A stretch of DNA of 64,000 nt, taken from positions 17,753 to 81,752 of the forward strand of contig JAJPZT010000054.1 of assembly GCA_021204175.1 (NCBI GenBank). The letters are read 5' to 3'. A model generated the notes under the pieces. That model worked only from the letters and a program-made list of their open reading frames with translations, was not told the origin of the DNA and did no database searches. Both the position numbers and the translations under genes were made by a program. Source of the stretch: Clostridiales bacterium (lineage in GTDB: Bacteria > Bacillota > Clostridia > Lachnospirales > CAG-274). Position 1 is the first letter of the stretch. Every line of letters begins with the position of its first letter. Of this stretch, positions 7,329-16,946 are shown in pieces.

Positions 7329-10202
7329 ATGGCAAACAAAAGATATTGTGATTTTATTGAAATGAGCCCCACGTTTGAGTCTGTTGTGGATATAGACGCA
7401 GACACAAGGAATAAAAATTTGTGGCGCGAATACATAGTGGGGGAAGACCTTGAAAAAATGATGGAGGTTTTGTGTCAGTCTCTTAATAAGGAAGAACCCG
7501 ACAGCCGCCGTTCCTTTTGGATTGAGGGAACATACGGAACGGGGAAAAGCTACGCCGCAATTTTAATTAAACACTTAATGGAAGACCCGCCGGAGGTTAT
7601 AGACGCTTATCTTTCTCAAAACAGCCGCCTTGCGCAGTTTCGCAACCGCTTTATGAAGTGCAGAGCAAAGGAAAAAGGGGAATTTCTTGTAATTTGGAAA
7701 ACAGGCTGTACGGGTATTCGTGACGGAAACGCTATGCTTATGGAAGCAGAAAAGGCTGTTCGTGAGGCACTTGGCGCAAAATTCGGAGACAAGGCGGATT
7801 ACGGCGAGGCCTCTCTTCAGGATGCGGTAAAACAGCAGGTAAACAGCCCTGTTCATAACTGGGAATATATTTTAGACAATACCTTTTTGGGTGATGACTA
7901 TGGCAGTGTTGAAGAACTGAAAGAGAAGGTTAATTCAGGAGACCTTAAGGCTTTACAGAAAACCGCTGCCGTTATCCGCCGATTTAACTGGGGGCTTGTA
8001 GACAGCCTTGATACATTTAAAAAGTGGATAGGGGCTGTTATAGAGAATAACGGCTTGTCAAAAACGGGAATTTTCTTTATTTGGGACGAGTTTACGGAGT
8101 ATGTGGCAAACAGCGAGGATCAGACAATTTTGCAGCAGCTTTCGGAGTTTTGTAAGGTTCAGCCATTTTTTATGCTGTTTGTTGTTCACCGTACAAGCGA
8201 AATGGTGGAAAGGATTACGCCGGAGCGTTATCAGCTTATTACACACCGTTTTCATCAGGTTGAATTTCATATTAGCACAGACGCCGCTTTTGATTTAATT
8301 GCCGGGTCTATTAAAATAAGAAACGGTATGAGCGAACACTGGAAGGAAGAAAGAAAAGAGGTTATAAAAAATATTAAGCCTTTCCTTCCGGATATGTCGG
8401 GACTTGACGACAAAATAAGCGAAGAAATAGACCACTACTGCCCTATGCATCCTATGACGATAAAGCTTCTTTCACGTGTGGCTGAAAATTATGCGGCTTC
8501 ACAGAGAACAATGTTTCGTTTTATGAAGGATCAGTCTAATTCGGAACAGGGCTTTGTAGGCTATATTAATAAAAAAGGCCCTGAAGACCAGGCGTGCTGG
8601 CTGACCCCCGAATGGCTTTGGGATTATTTCTTTACACGTGAAAGCGATTTTTCAGACAAAGACACAAAGGCGGCGGAATATATAAGACATTTTGAAGAAA
8701 GCCGTCATTTGGTGGAAAACGACGAAAACGCAAGCCGTGTGTTTAAAACGGCTATGCTTCTGCTCGCACTGATGTCATCTACAAAGGGGATTTACAGCGG
8801 AAGAAGATCAAGAGACGGAATTGCGGCGACGAAAGACTGTCTTGAAACCTGTTTGGCAGGAGTTATGAGCAAAGCTCAGGTAAACGATATGCTCAAGACA
8901 ATGGTTGACAGCAGGATTCTTGTTTTGGACGAGGGCTCAAACAATATCGTCCGTATTCAGCTGCCTTTCAGAGGTACGGGGGAATCTGACTTTTCAGCAA
9001 AGCTTAACGCCAACGATAAAAAATACAGCAGATATATGATGTTTTCGAAGGACGGCACATTTGCCCAGACCTTTGAAAAGCAGGCGTGGGATGTTAATGA
9101 TGCGGCGTTTAAGCGTATGAAAATTGCCGTATGCTGCGCCGAAACAAATTCAATAAATACAAGGCTCGGAGAAATTATAAAAGACATTGATAAATATACT
9201 TATAAATTGGGCTTGCTTATTGTGACGGTTCAAAGCGAACCCCAGGCTGTGTCAATTCAGTCTGTTTTACAGAAAAAGGCAGCCGAGGTTAATGAACCGA
9301 GACTTATTATTGCCCTTGTGAAAGAACCTCTTAATGATGAAAAACGCAGGAAGTGGCTGACGGCTGTAACAAAACAGGAAATGGCTTCGGAGGCAGGTCA
9401 GACAGGCTCGGCTCAGCAGTACAGAATGGAAGCGGCGACTATTGTCAGCTCATGGGTCGGCTCGGCGGTCAGCGGAGCAAGAATTATCGTTTATAACGGC
9501 AGTAATGTAATTAATAATATCTACGGTATGGCTAACTTGCGCAAAGTTATACGCACAGGCGTTCAGGACGAAATTTTTAAATATGCTCCTGAAAATATTG
9601 TGGGAACAACCACTGCCTATAAACCCTGCAACAGCGGCTCGCCTACGGCAGGCATTCAGAGAAGCAGCGGAAACAGCCAGCTTAAAAATGCGTTGGAGCC
9701 GCTGAAACAGCTTGGGGTTCTTGAGTTTAATTCAATCGGTGAAATTGCCGGGGTTAAGAATAAAGGCGGCAGAGCGGCGGAAAGTGTCGCTGCTTTGGCA
9801 GAGCTTGTTAAAAAAGAAATGGAATCGGGTCACAAGGTAAGCCTGAACGATTTGTGGAACACGCTTCAGAGAGAACCCTTCGGCTATTATAATAATATTG
9901 CCTGCGGTGTTTTGCTGGGATTTGTGTTCTCCTGTTATAAAAACAGTAAATTCACCTGGACAGACAGCGTTCAGTCTCCTCACCCGTTGGCAGAGGCTAC
10001 ACTGGGCAAAATGGTTTTCACTATGTGCAGCGGCAAAATGACCACAGACTATCTGTCGGCAGGCTCTCTTACGTGGCAGAATTTCAGCGACTATTTGGGA
10101 AAGATTTTTAATCTGCCTGAGGGGCAGCTTGCTGAGCAGACTACAGGCTATCATAATGTCAGAGAAGCTATATCTCAAAGCGGTTGCCCTTTTGGGCTTT
10201 GA
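7329..10202 (+). CDS. brxC: BrxC-like P-loop ATPase
   Basis: This 957-aa protein has a Walker A motif GTYGTGKS near residue 68 and a Walker B motif FFIWDEF near 247, followed by VVHRTSEM and a DNA-helicase-like AAA lid. The size and motif spacing fit the large BREX ATPases BrxC/PglY, which are essential for BREX defence and are thought to act on DNA or assemble the modification complex. The start has a GGAGAAGGGAG site. The stop overlaps the next gene by 19 bases, showing tight coupling. The next-but-one gene is PglZ, the usual partner. Confidence 0.8.
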   Translation: MANKRYCDFIEMSPTFESVVDIDADTRNKNLWREYIVGEDLEKMMEVLCQSLNKEEPDSRRSFWIEGTYGTGKSYAAILIKHLMEDPPEVIDAYLSQNSRLAQFRNRFMKCRAKEKGEFLVIWKTGCTGIRDGNAMLMEAEKAVREALGAKFGDKADYGEASLQDAVKQQVNSPVHNWEYILDNTFLGDDYGSVEELKEKVNSGDLKALQKTAAVIRRFNWGLVDSLDTFKKWIGAVIENNGLSKTGIFFIWDEFTEYVANSEDQTILQQLSEFCKVQPFFMLFVVHRTSEMVERITPERYQLITHRFHQVEFHISTDAAFDLIAGSIKIRNGMSEHWKEERKEVIKNIKPFLPDMSGLDDKISEEIDHYCPMHPMTIKLLSRVAENYAASQRTMFRFMKDQSNSEQGFVGYINKKGPEDQACWLTPEWLWDYFFTRESDFSDKDTKAAEYIRHFEESRHLVENDENASRVFKTAMLLLALMSSTKGIYSGRRSRDGIAATKDCLETCLAGVMSKAQVNDMLKTMVDSRILVLDEGSNNIVRIQLPFRGTGESDFSAKLNANDKKYSRYMMFSKDGTFAQTFEKQAWDVNDAAFKRMKIAVCCAETNSINTRLGEIIKDIDKYTYKLGLLIVTVQSEPQAVSIQSVLQKKAAEVNEPRLIIALVKEPLNDEKRRKWLTAVTKQEMASEAGQTGSAQQYRMEAATIVSSWVGSAVSGARIIVYNGSNVINNIYGMANLRKVIRTGVQDEIFKYAPENIVGTTTAYKPCNSGSPTAGIQRSSGNSQLKNALEPLKQLGVLEFNSIGEIAGVKNKGGRAAESVAALAELVKKEMESGHKVSLNDLWNTLQREPFGYYNNIACGVLLGFVFSCYKNSKFTWTDSVQSPHPLAEATLGKMVFTMCSGKMTTDYLSAGSLTWQNFSDYLGKIFNLPEGQLAEQTTGYHNVREAISQSGCPFGL

Positions 10203-11539
10203 AATATATTCCGGAAAGCGAATGGAGCTGTGAGGATCACAGAAAAGCCGCAGACAGAATAATTGACAATATTCAGATATTCATATCTCAGGACGGAGAT
10301 GTAGAGGGAGCAATGAGTGACAGTCTCCAGCTGTTTACGGGCAGGGGAAAGGTACGTCAGGTTTTAGCCAAAACCTTTCAGGATAAAAACGCTATGGCGG
10401 CGGCTTTCCGCACGTTCCTGTTTGAAGCTTCTCCCAAACTGAAAGCAGTTTCGGAAAGGCTTTCTGTTCAGCCCCAGGAGTTAAGCGACAAAATCAAAAC
10501 CGCAATGCAGGGGGCAATTTATACTTGGACGGAAGAGCAGGTTAAAAGCAAGCTTGATGATATTGCGGAACAGTATAAATATTTGGAGGTTATAGGCAAG
10601 GTACAGGGGACTACATATCACAGCATAGATGCTGCGAGAAATGATTTGGTGAACCAGTTCAGCTATTTGAGAATTCCGATGGCTGCTATAGAACAGCTTA
10701 ACAAGCCCTGGTATCCTGCGCTTAAAGCCTTGAGAGACGTTGTTTATTCGGATACGTCGCATATGACCGGGGAACAGCGTCAGGCGGCAGTCTCCGCACT
10801 TGAACAGTACGGCATATTTGCTGAGGATTGTCTTAAAAACGGAAAGGCAGTGCTTGAAGATATTTTAAATTCAAAGAATATTGAATGTACCCCTGAGGAG
10901 CTGGATACGGTTTACGGCGGCTTAAAGGGCATAAACCACAATACGGCACTGACACAGTTTAATAAAGAGCTTGAAGGACAGCTGGGAAAAATAAGCTTTG
11001 CAAGAAACAAGACCGATCTTTCGGAAACTTGGAAGTCGATTACGGGTACGGAGTCTGTTAAGGACTGGTGCAGCAATTATAATGTTCCTTTGATGTGGAT
11101 TATTCCCAAGGAGCTTAACAATGCATTCAGAACCCTGATTGACGTGCAGAACGGAAGCTACACTGTTGACAAGGCTGTGGTAAGCGCTTTAAACAGCCTG
11201 CGCAATATGGACACTTCTGTTTTGACAGACAGGGCTAAGATAGAAAATTCTTTTGTCTCTTTGGTCGGTGAAGAATATTCACAGATTTGGGTTATGAACC
11301 GAACGGAGGTTATGACGGAAGCAAAGCTTAAAATAGGCAATGATATGAGTACGTGGACGGCGGCGGATTTGACGGTTCTTCAGGGCATTCTTAAGAGAAT
11401 GAAGCAGGATAAGGCAAAGAAAGAAAAGCTTGCCGGAACAAAAAATTCCGTACGCAATATGAAAGATGATATTTTAAGAGATTTGGTAACGGCTTTTCTT
11501 GATTTACATCCAGAATACTGCGATGATTTTATAAAGTAG
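10184..11539 (+). CDS. BREX-associated protein of unknown function, 451 aa
   Basis: The protein is soluble, largely helical and charged, with a lysine-rich stretch near the C-terminus (MKQDKAKKEKLAGTKNS). I see no catalytic motif. It begins inside the 3' end of the brxC-like gene (19-base overlap) and is followed 16 bases later by pglZ, so it belongs to the same translational unit. Its place between BrxC and PglZ suggests an adaptor or structural subunit specific to this BREX subtype. That is inferred from context alone. Confidence 0.65.
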   Translation: MPFWALKYIPESEWSCEDHRKAADRIIDNIQIFISQDGDVEGAMSDSLQLFTGRGKVRQVLAKTFQDKNAMAAAFRTFLFEASPKLKAVSERLSVQPQELSDKIKTAMQGAIYTWTEEQVKSKLDDIAEQYKYLEVIGKVQGTTYHSIDAARNDLVNQFSYLRIPMAAIEQLNKPWYPALKALRDVVYSDTSHMTGEQRQAAVSALEQYGIFAEDCLKNGKAVLEDILNSKNIECTPEELDTVYGGLKGINHNTALTQFNKELEGQLGKISFARNKTDLSETWKSITGTESVKDWCSNYNVPLMWIIPKELNNAFRTLIDVQNGSYTVDKAVVSALNSLRNMDTSVLTDRAKIENSFVSLVGEEYSQIWVMNRTEVMTEAKLKIGNDMSTWTAADLTVLQGILKRMKQDKAKKEKLAGTKNSVRNMKDDILRDLVTAFLDLHPEYCDDFIK

Positions 11540-11555
11540 GAAAGGGGCTGGCAGT

Positions 11556-13919
11556 GTGACAATTCAAGAGGTTATAGCTGTATTTCAAAAGGAAAAGCAA
11601 AATAATCTGCCCTCCCGTTTCCCCTGCCGGGCTGTAATGGTAAGCACAATCGGGCAGTATACGAAGCTTCTTTCGGAGCTGAAAAAAATAAGCGACATAT
11701 GGGTAATAAAATCAAGCGAAATTTTATCAAGCGCAGATATTATGCCCGACTATTCAAAGCTTTGCTCGAAGGCTTACAGAAATGAATGGGTTATTTTAAC
11801 CGGAGTCGGCGAATATCTCAGGCTGTTTTCTCAAAAAGAGGTGTTAGACAGGCGGTTTGCCTCACTTTGGGCTTATCAGCAGCCGGCAAGCAGCACGGGG
11901 CGGATAATTATTCCCTTATGGGGCTGTGAAGCCCAGTGGTTTGACGGAGCAATAGGTCTTAATAATGACATAAGACAGGAAGACTTTTATTTTGACTGCA
12001 CAACTCCCGGCAAACCCGAACAGACAATGAGTATATCCGTAGTTTCTGATATGTTTGAACAGTATCTTTCTATGTTCGGCAGGGGCGGCGGAATGCTTTG
12101 CGTAGGACTGTTGGAATGGTTTGAATATTGGGAAAATCCTTCAGAGAAAAACAGCCGTTTTATTTTGCTTACAAAGCGGTACAGAAGCATTTTGCCCGTA
12201 AAGGGAAATATAACAATAAAGGTTACTAAAGATATTTCGGCATTTGTCAGAGAAAATATAACAGGCGGAGAATTTTTGACTGATGAAAACTGTTCAGAAG
12301 AAATGAGTTCAGAGCTGCTTCCCTATGTTTTGCAGGAAAATTCTTTAGACGGCGCGCTTCTTAAAATTCTTAATGTTTCGGCTTTTTCAGGTGTTGACAT
12401 TATGGGAAAATGGAATACTCTGTCGTTAAGCCGAAAAAAATTTGCGGCTCTCTGGCTTGAAATTCACCCGGATAACAGCTATTTAAACCACTGCTTTACA
12501 ATTGCCGGGTCGGTTAAAGAAATTCCGTATCTTATATATCATGAGATATTTAAAAAGAGAACAGACAGACCGGAGTGGGTTGATGAATTTAAAAAGCTGT
12601 CTTCTGTAATGATGATTAAACCCGACCCGGAATATTTTAAGGCGGTTGACGCAATTCCCGAATTTGAAAACCGGCTGGACTATATTTCAAACAATATAAA
12701 GGAAGAAAAAATTTATCTTCTTAAAATGACAGGTCAGTGGCTGCGAAAAGATCCCGAACAGGCAGATAAAAGCAAAAAGCTTAAGGAAAGCATTCCGGCT
12801 CTTTCGGCATATCTTTCAAATGATTTGCCGCCGCTTAAAAATGATACGGGAGATTATTTGTTAAGGTATAAAATCCACAAGCTTGAAAATTCGCTGCCTG
12901 AAGATGAAGAGGCTTATTTTGGCAATATCAGCACAGAAGCTTTTGATTATCGATATGCGGTTCTTTCGGAATATGAAGACAAAGAAACATTTTTTCTGTG
13001 GATTGATGCATTGGGTATAGAGTGGCTTTCTCTGCTGTATCGGAGCATAACGGCAGGCTGCGGCGGAAAAATTATAAAGGCGGTTCCCACGCTGGCGGCT
13101 CTGCCTACGGAAACCCGTTTTAACGAACAGTGGAAAAGCATGGAGAAAGAGGGCATTGAATATAAAAAGTTAAATAAATTGGATAAACTGGCTCACAAGG
13201 GCGTTATTGACGAGCCTGATTATTATGCCTGTATTGAAGAACAGTTTAGTTTTATGGATGAAATCAGTAAATATGTTGATGATTTGCTGGGGAAATACCG
13301 CCGTGTTGTTATAACGGGAGATCGCGGCACAAGCCGTCTTGCCGCACGTTTTTTTCACGGCAGAGACGGAATAGAAGCACCGAAAAATACTGAAGTGTGC
13401 TGTTACGGCAGATACTGCAAGCTGCCGCCGGATACTGATTTATACCTTTCCGGCTTGAAAACCGTAAAGAACGGAAATGAGAGATATGCCGTATTTTGCA
13501 ATTATGACCATTTTAAACAGCCAGGCTTTGCGGCAGGGGTGGAGGATGAAAACCCCGTTTACGGAGAAATTCACGGCGGCGGCGCTCCGGAAGAAGTACT
13601 TGTTCCCGTAATTGTGGTGGAAAGCAGCAAAGAAATTCCGCTGTCGGCGGTTTGGGAAAAAGATACCGTAAAAATTTCGGGAAAGAAAGCAATGCTTAAG
13701 GTTTTGTTTAACAGCCCCGTTGAAAATTTATCTGTGAAAACGGCGGGTATTCAGGCGGAGGTATCAAAAGAAAATTCGGGCAAAGCCTGGAAAGCAGTTT
13801 TTTCGGGTATTAAACCGGGAAAATATACCGTAAGTGTAATTGCGGACGGACGCATTGCGGATTTGGCTGAAATTACGCTGCTTTCGGCTCTGGGCGGCGG
13901 AGGCGGTGATTTGCCTTGA
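11556..13919 (+). CDS. pglZ: PglZ phosphatase-superfamily protein
   Basis: This 787-aa protein starts at GTG after a GAAAGGGG site. Its C-terminal half contains the alkaline-phosphatase-like PglZ core. FLWIDALGIEW near residue 480 carries the first metal-binding Asp, and VVITGDRGTSRLAARFFHG near 585 carries the second metal site. GEIHGGGAPEEVLVP near 675 corresponds to the late metal or active-site segment of this superfamily, and a short beta-sandwich tail ends the protein. PglZ is the hallmark protein of all BREX types. The gene overlaps the next small gene by 4 bases (TTGA). Confidence 0.88.
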   Translation: MTIQEVIAVFQKEKQNNLPSRFPCRAVMVSTIGQYTKLLSELKKISDIWVIKSSEILSSADIMPDYSKLCSKAYRNEWVILTGVGEYLRLFSQKEVLDRRFASLWAYQQPASSTGRIIIPLWGCEAQWFDGAIGLNNDIRQEDFYFDCTTPGKPEQTMSISVVSDMFEQYLSMFGRGGGMLCVGLLEWFEYWENPSEKNSRFILLTKRYRSILPVKGNITIKVTKDISAFVRENITGGEFLTDENCSEEMSSELLPYVLQENSLDGALLKILNVSAFSGVDIMGKWNTLSLSRKKFAALWLEIHPDNSYLNHCFTIAGSVKEIPYLIYHEIFKKRTDRPEWVDEFKKLSSVMMIKPDPEYFKAVDAIPEFENRLDYISNNIKEEKIYLLKMTGQWLRKDPEQADKSKKLKESIPALSAYLSNDLPPLKNDTGDYLLRYKIHKLENSLPEDEEAYFGNISTEAFDYRYAVLSEYEDKETFFLWIDALGIEWLSLLYRSITAGCGGKIIKAVPTLAALPTETRFNEQWKSMEKEGIEYKKLNKLDKLAHKGVIDEPDYYACIEEQFSFMDEISKYVDDLLGKYRRVVITGDRGTSRLAARFFHGRDGIEAPKNTEVCCYGRYCKLPPDTDLYLSGLKTVKNGNERYAVFCNYDHFKQPGFAAGVEDENPVYGEIHGGGAPEEVLVPVIVVESSKEIPLSAVWEKDTVKISGKKAMLKVLFNSPVENLSVKTAGIQAEVSKENSGKAWKAVFSGIKPGKYTVSVIADGRIADLAEITLLSALGGGGGDLP

Positions 13920-14116
13920 CAAAAAAGAAGACTTGCTGCGACTGCGGAAAAGCACTTAAAAAAGACGAAACCGCTCTTTCGAAAAAGCTGATAGATATAG
14001 ATACTGAAGAGTTTTATTGTTTACACTGTATGGCTGAATATTTCGGCTGCAGTGAAAATGATTTAAAAATCAAAATAAGAGAATTTAAAGAGCAGGGATG
14101 CACACTTTTCTTGTAA
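13916..14116 (+). CDS. Small zinc-binding protein between pglZ and brxL, 66 aa
   Basis: It begins at TTG, overlapping the pglZ stop by 4 bases. Two CxxC pairs, TCCDCGKAL at the N-terminus and FYCLHCMAEYFG in the middle, suggest a single treble-clef or zinc-ribbon fold, followed by a helical SENDLKIKIREFKEQG tail. brxL starts 12 bases after its stop. I know no named family for it. Its position suggests a small accessory subunit for PglZ or BrxL. It is easily missed by gene callers because of size and the TTG start. Confidence 0.7.
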   Translation: MTKKKTCCDCGKALKKDETALSKKLIDIDTEEFYCLHCMAEYFGCSENDLKIKIREFKEQGCTLFL

Positions 14117-14128
14117 GGAGGGCAAAGT

Positions 14129-15595
14129 ATGCTTGAAAATAAAGTAAAAGAAATATTTGCCGATATGGTTGTTCTTAAAGACCCACAGCGGAGTGAATGC
14201 TTTTCAAATTTAAGTATGCCGTCGTATATGCGTGACTGGCTGGTTATGAAGTTTTCAGACGAGGACGGCTCTGTAGACTATGACAGTGTACGCAGATATA
14301 TTAAGAAATATATCCCCGGCAAGGATGATTTTGAACAGTATAAATTTCAAATGATAAACGGCGAAGAGGTTCAGTTTCTTGCCCGTGTTCGGGTGAATGT
14401 AGACATAAAAACCGGAAAGACAAGGTTTGAGCTGCCTGATTTCGGCGGAGCAAGAGGCGGGGCAGCCGGAATTGTTGCTAACGATGTTGCCGATGAATGG
14501 CAGGCGACACTTTTGCATGAAAGTGAAAACTGGGGAATTATTACATTGGAATGGCTGCTTGAAGGAACAGCCTCAAGACCCAGAGGCGTTATTTCAATGA
14601 TTGATTATAAGCCCTTTTGCCCCTACTTTATAGATATGGATTTTTTCAGAGAAGCAAGAAAGGAATTTAATATTCATGAATGGATTGACGTAATTCTTAT
14701 GGCAATTGACTATAATCCCGACGGATATGTAGACGAAAAGGGTCAAATCAGCGAAGAAAAAAAGCTGTGTTTCCTCAGAAGGCTGCTTCCTTTTGTGGAA
14801 AAAAGAGTAAATCTTATAGAGCTTGCTCCGAAGGGAACGGGAAAAAGCTATGTTTTTGAAAAAATCAGCAAGAGAGGCTGGCTTATAAGCGGCGGAACGG
14901 TTTCGAGGGCTTCTCTGATTTATGACAATGCAAAAAAAACCGGCGGTCTGCTGACACGTTTTGATTATGTGGGCTTTGACGAGGTTCAGTCAATTACTTT
15001 CGAGCAGCCCGGGCAAATTCAGCAGGCGTTGAAGCATTATATGGAGTTCGGCGAGATTAAAGGCTTTGACGCTGCTTTGACAGCCGAAGCGGGGGTTATA
15101 GTTTTAGGCAACATAAATGCGGAAAAGTTTGACATAAACAAAAATATGGTGGAGCATATAAGCGAGGTTTTCGGAGAATCAGCAACGCTGGACAGATTTC
15201 ACGGCTTTATTCCCGGCTGGGAAATTCCCAGAATGACTACGGGAATGATTGCCCATGGCTGGGCAATAAATACCGAATACTTTGCTGAGGTTATGCATGA
15301 GCTCAGAAGCGATTTGTCATATGCTTCTATTGTTGAAGAGCTTATAAGCTATAATTCAAATTCGGATAAACGTGACATAATGGCAATAAAGCGTCTTTGC
15401 ACGGCTTTTCTTAAGCTGCTTTTCCCCCATGTGCAGTCTGCCGATGATATAAGCAGAGAGGATTTTGAACATTACTGCCTGAATCCGGCTCTTGAAATGA
15501 GAGGAGTAATTAAAAAGCAGCTTTGCATTATCGACCCCAAGGAATTTGACGTCCCCGGCAAAAGAACAATTCCCGAGGTTATTTACAGCAGGTGA
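14129..15595 (+). CDS. brxL: BrxL, Lon-like AAA+ protein without the C-terminal Lon domain
   Basis: At 488 aa it has the BrxL ATPase core. Walker A KGTGKSYVFEKIS lies near residue 234, followed by a conserved GGTVSRASLIYDN segment, Walker B VGFDEVQ near 281, and a GVIVLGNIN sensor. A DRFHGFIPGWEIPRM stretch after that is characteristic of BrxL. It ends near MRGVIKKQL, where the longer BrxL proteins (about 680 aa) continue into a Lon-protease-like domain. This is therefore the short form. A good AAGGAGGG site precedes the ATG. BrxL is needed for phage restriction in studied BREX systems and resembles a DNA-binding AAA+ ring. Confidence 0.88.
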   Translation: MLENKVKEIFADMVVLKDPQRSECFSNLSMPSYMRDWLVMKFSDEDGSVDYDSVRRYIKKYIPGKDDFEQYKFQMINGEEVQFLARVRVNVDIKTGKTRFELPDFGGARGGAAGIVANDVADEWQATLLHESENWGIITLEWLLEGTASRPRGVISMIDYKPFCPYFIDMDFFREARKEFNIHEWIDVILMAIDYNPDGYVDEKGQISEEKKLCFLRRLLPFVEKRVNLIELAPKGTGKSYVFEKISKRGWLISGGTVSRASLIYDNAKKTGGLLTRFDYVGFDEVQSITFEQPGQIQQALKHYMEFGEIKGFDAALTAEAGVIVLGNINAEKFDINKNMVEHISEVFGESATLDRFHGFIPGWEIPRMTTGMIAHGWAINTEYFAEVMHELRSDLSYASIVEELISYNSNSDKRDIMAIKRLCTAFLKLLFPHVQSADDISREDFEHYCLNPALEMRGVIKKQLCIIDPKEFDVPGKRTIPEVIYSR

Positions 15596-15599
15596 TTTT

Positions 15600-16736
15600 A
15601 TGGATAAGTTTATTTATGCCGATAACGCAGCCACCACAAAGCTTGACCCCGAGGCTTTTGAAGCTATGAAGCCCTTTTTGCTGGAGCAATATGCAAATGC
15701 TTCACAAGCCTATTCCTTTGCGCGCACTGCAAGAAAAGCGCTTTCGGATTCCAGAAAAACAATAGCCGCCCTAATAGGGGCAAAACCGGAAGAAATCTTT
15801 TTTACCTCCGGAGGAACCGAAAGCGACAACTGGGCTGTAAAAAGCTCAATGCTTATGCCGGGAGATAAAAACGGAGTCATAACCTCCGAAATAGAACATC
15901 ACGCTGTTCTTAATTCGGTGAAAGCTATGGGAAGACAGGGCTTTGACTGTAAGTATATTCCCGTTGACTCATTCGGAGAGGTTCATCCCGAGGCACTGCT
16001 TAATATTATTTCCGACAAGACAAGGCTTGTTTCGGTGATGCTTTCAAATAATGAGGTTGGAACAATAGAGCCTGTAGCCGGGCTTGCTTCAATTGCCCAT
16101 TCATACGGAGCATTGTTTCATACAGATGCAGTACAGTCTGTAGGGCATATACCCGTTAATATTAATGAACTGGGAGTAGATTTGCTGTCTGCTTCCGCAC
16201 ATAAGTTTAACGGCCCCAAAGGCATAGGTTTTTTATATATAAGGGAAGGAGTAAATCTTCCGGCTTTTAATGACGGCGGTTCTCAGGAAAATAATAAACG
16301 GGCGGGGACGGAAAATACAGCGGCAATTGTGGGAATGGCGGCAGCTCTCAGCAGCTGTTATGCCCGTCTTGAAGAAAATGCCGCTCACCTTAAAGGTCTT
16401 GAAACGCAGCTGCTTTCTATGCTTAATTCCGCTGAAATTGATTATTTAAGAAACGGAGCAGCTTATCATGTTCCTGGAAATATGAGCCTTTCCTTTAAAG
16501 GGGTACAGGGTGAAATGCTTCTTCACCGCCTTGATTTGATGGGAATTTGCGTTTCTACAGGTTCTGCCTGCGACAGCAGGAATACTCAGCTGTCGCATGT
16601 TTTGAAGGCAATGAAAATTCCCCGCGAATATGCACTTGGTACTATACGCATATCTCTCGGTAAAGATAATACAAAAGAAGAAACAGAAAAAATAGGCAAT
16701 TCACTTATAAAAATTCTAAAACAAATAAAAAAATAA
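15600..16736 (+). CDS. Cysteine desulfurase (IscS/NifS/DndA-like)
   Basis: I chose the ATG at 15600, four bases after brxL ends, with GGTGA as ribosome site, because YADNAATTKLDPEA is the normal N-terminus of the family. The pyridoxal-phosphate lysine is in SAHKFNGPKG (about residue 202) and the persulfide cysteine in STGSACDS (about 324). Length 378 aa is normal. Cysteine desulfurases serve many pathways, but as the last gene of this operon it most likely supplies sulfur to the PAPS-reductase protein, as DndA or IscS does for DndC. A housekeeping Fe-S role cannot be excluded. Confidence 0.9.
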   Translation: MDKFIYADNAATTKLDPEAFEAMKPFLLEQYANASQAYSFARTARKALSDSRKTIAALIGAKPEEIFFTSGGTESDNWAVKSSMLMPGDKNGVITSEIEHHAVLNSVKAMGRQGFDCKYIPVDSFGEVHPEALLNIISDKTRLVSVMLSNNEVGTIEPVAGLASIAHSYGALFHTDAVQSVGHIPVNINELGVDLLSASAHKFNGPKGIGFLYIREGVNLPAFNDGGSQENNKRAGTENTAAIVGMAAALSSCYARLEENAAHLKGLETQLLSMLNSAEIDYLRNGAAYHVPGNMSLSFKGVQGEMLLHRLDLMGICVSTGSACDSRNTQLSHVLKAMKIPREYALGTIRISLGKDNTKEETEKIGNSLIKILKQIKK

Positions 16737-16901
16737 AAGAAATGCCTTTGGGGATAAAAACTTCTGTTGTCGGGGAAGTGCGTTCGGTATTCTTGTATGT
16801 TTGTTTGCTGCCATATACATCGCTTCCTTGCATGTGCCGGAATGATGAATTGTCAACCGATTTTTTCAGTAAAACTTTTTTAAGCAAAAATAATTGTTTT
16901 C

Positions 16902-16945
16902 AACAAAAAAAGCAGGCAGCCCGACGCTGTCCGCTTTTTATAATT
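16902..16945. terminator. Bidirectional terminator between convergent operons
   Basis: A hairpin with arms GCAGGCAGC and GCTGTCCGC (one mismatch and a G-T pair) is flanked by an A-run on the left and a T-run on the right. It can end both the BREX operon and the helicase gene converging on it. The 160 bases before it (16737-16900) hold no supported gene. Confidence 0.7.
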
Positions 16946-16946
16946 T

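Noticed and set aside
9732..10178. 148-codon antisense frame inside the brxC-like gene
   Set aside because: The opposite strand has clear ATPase-protein coding continuity; the antisense protein has no domain and no ribosome site.
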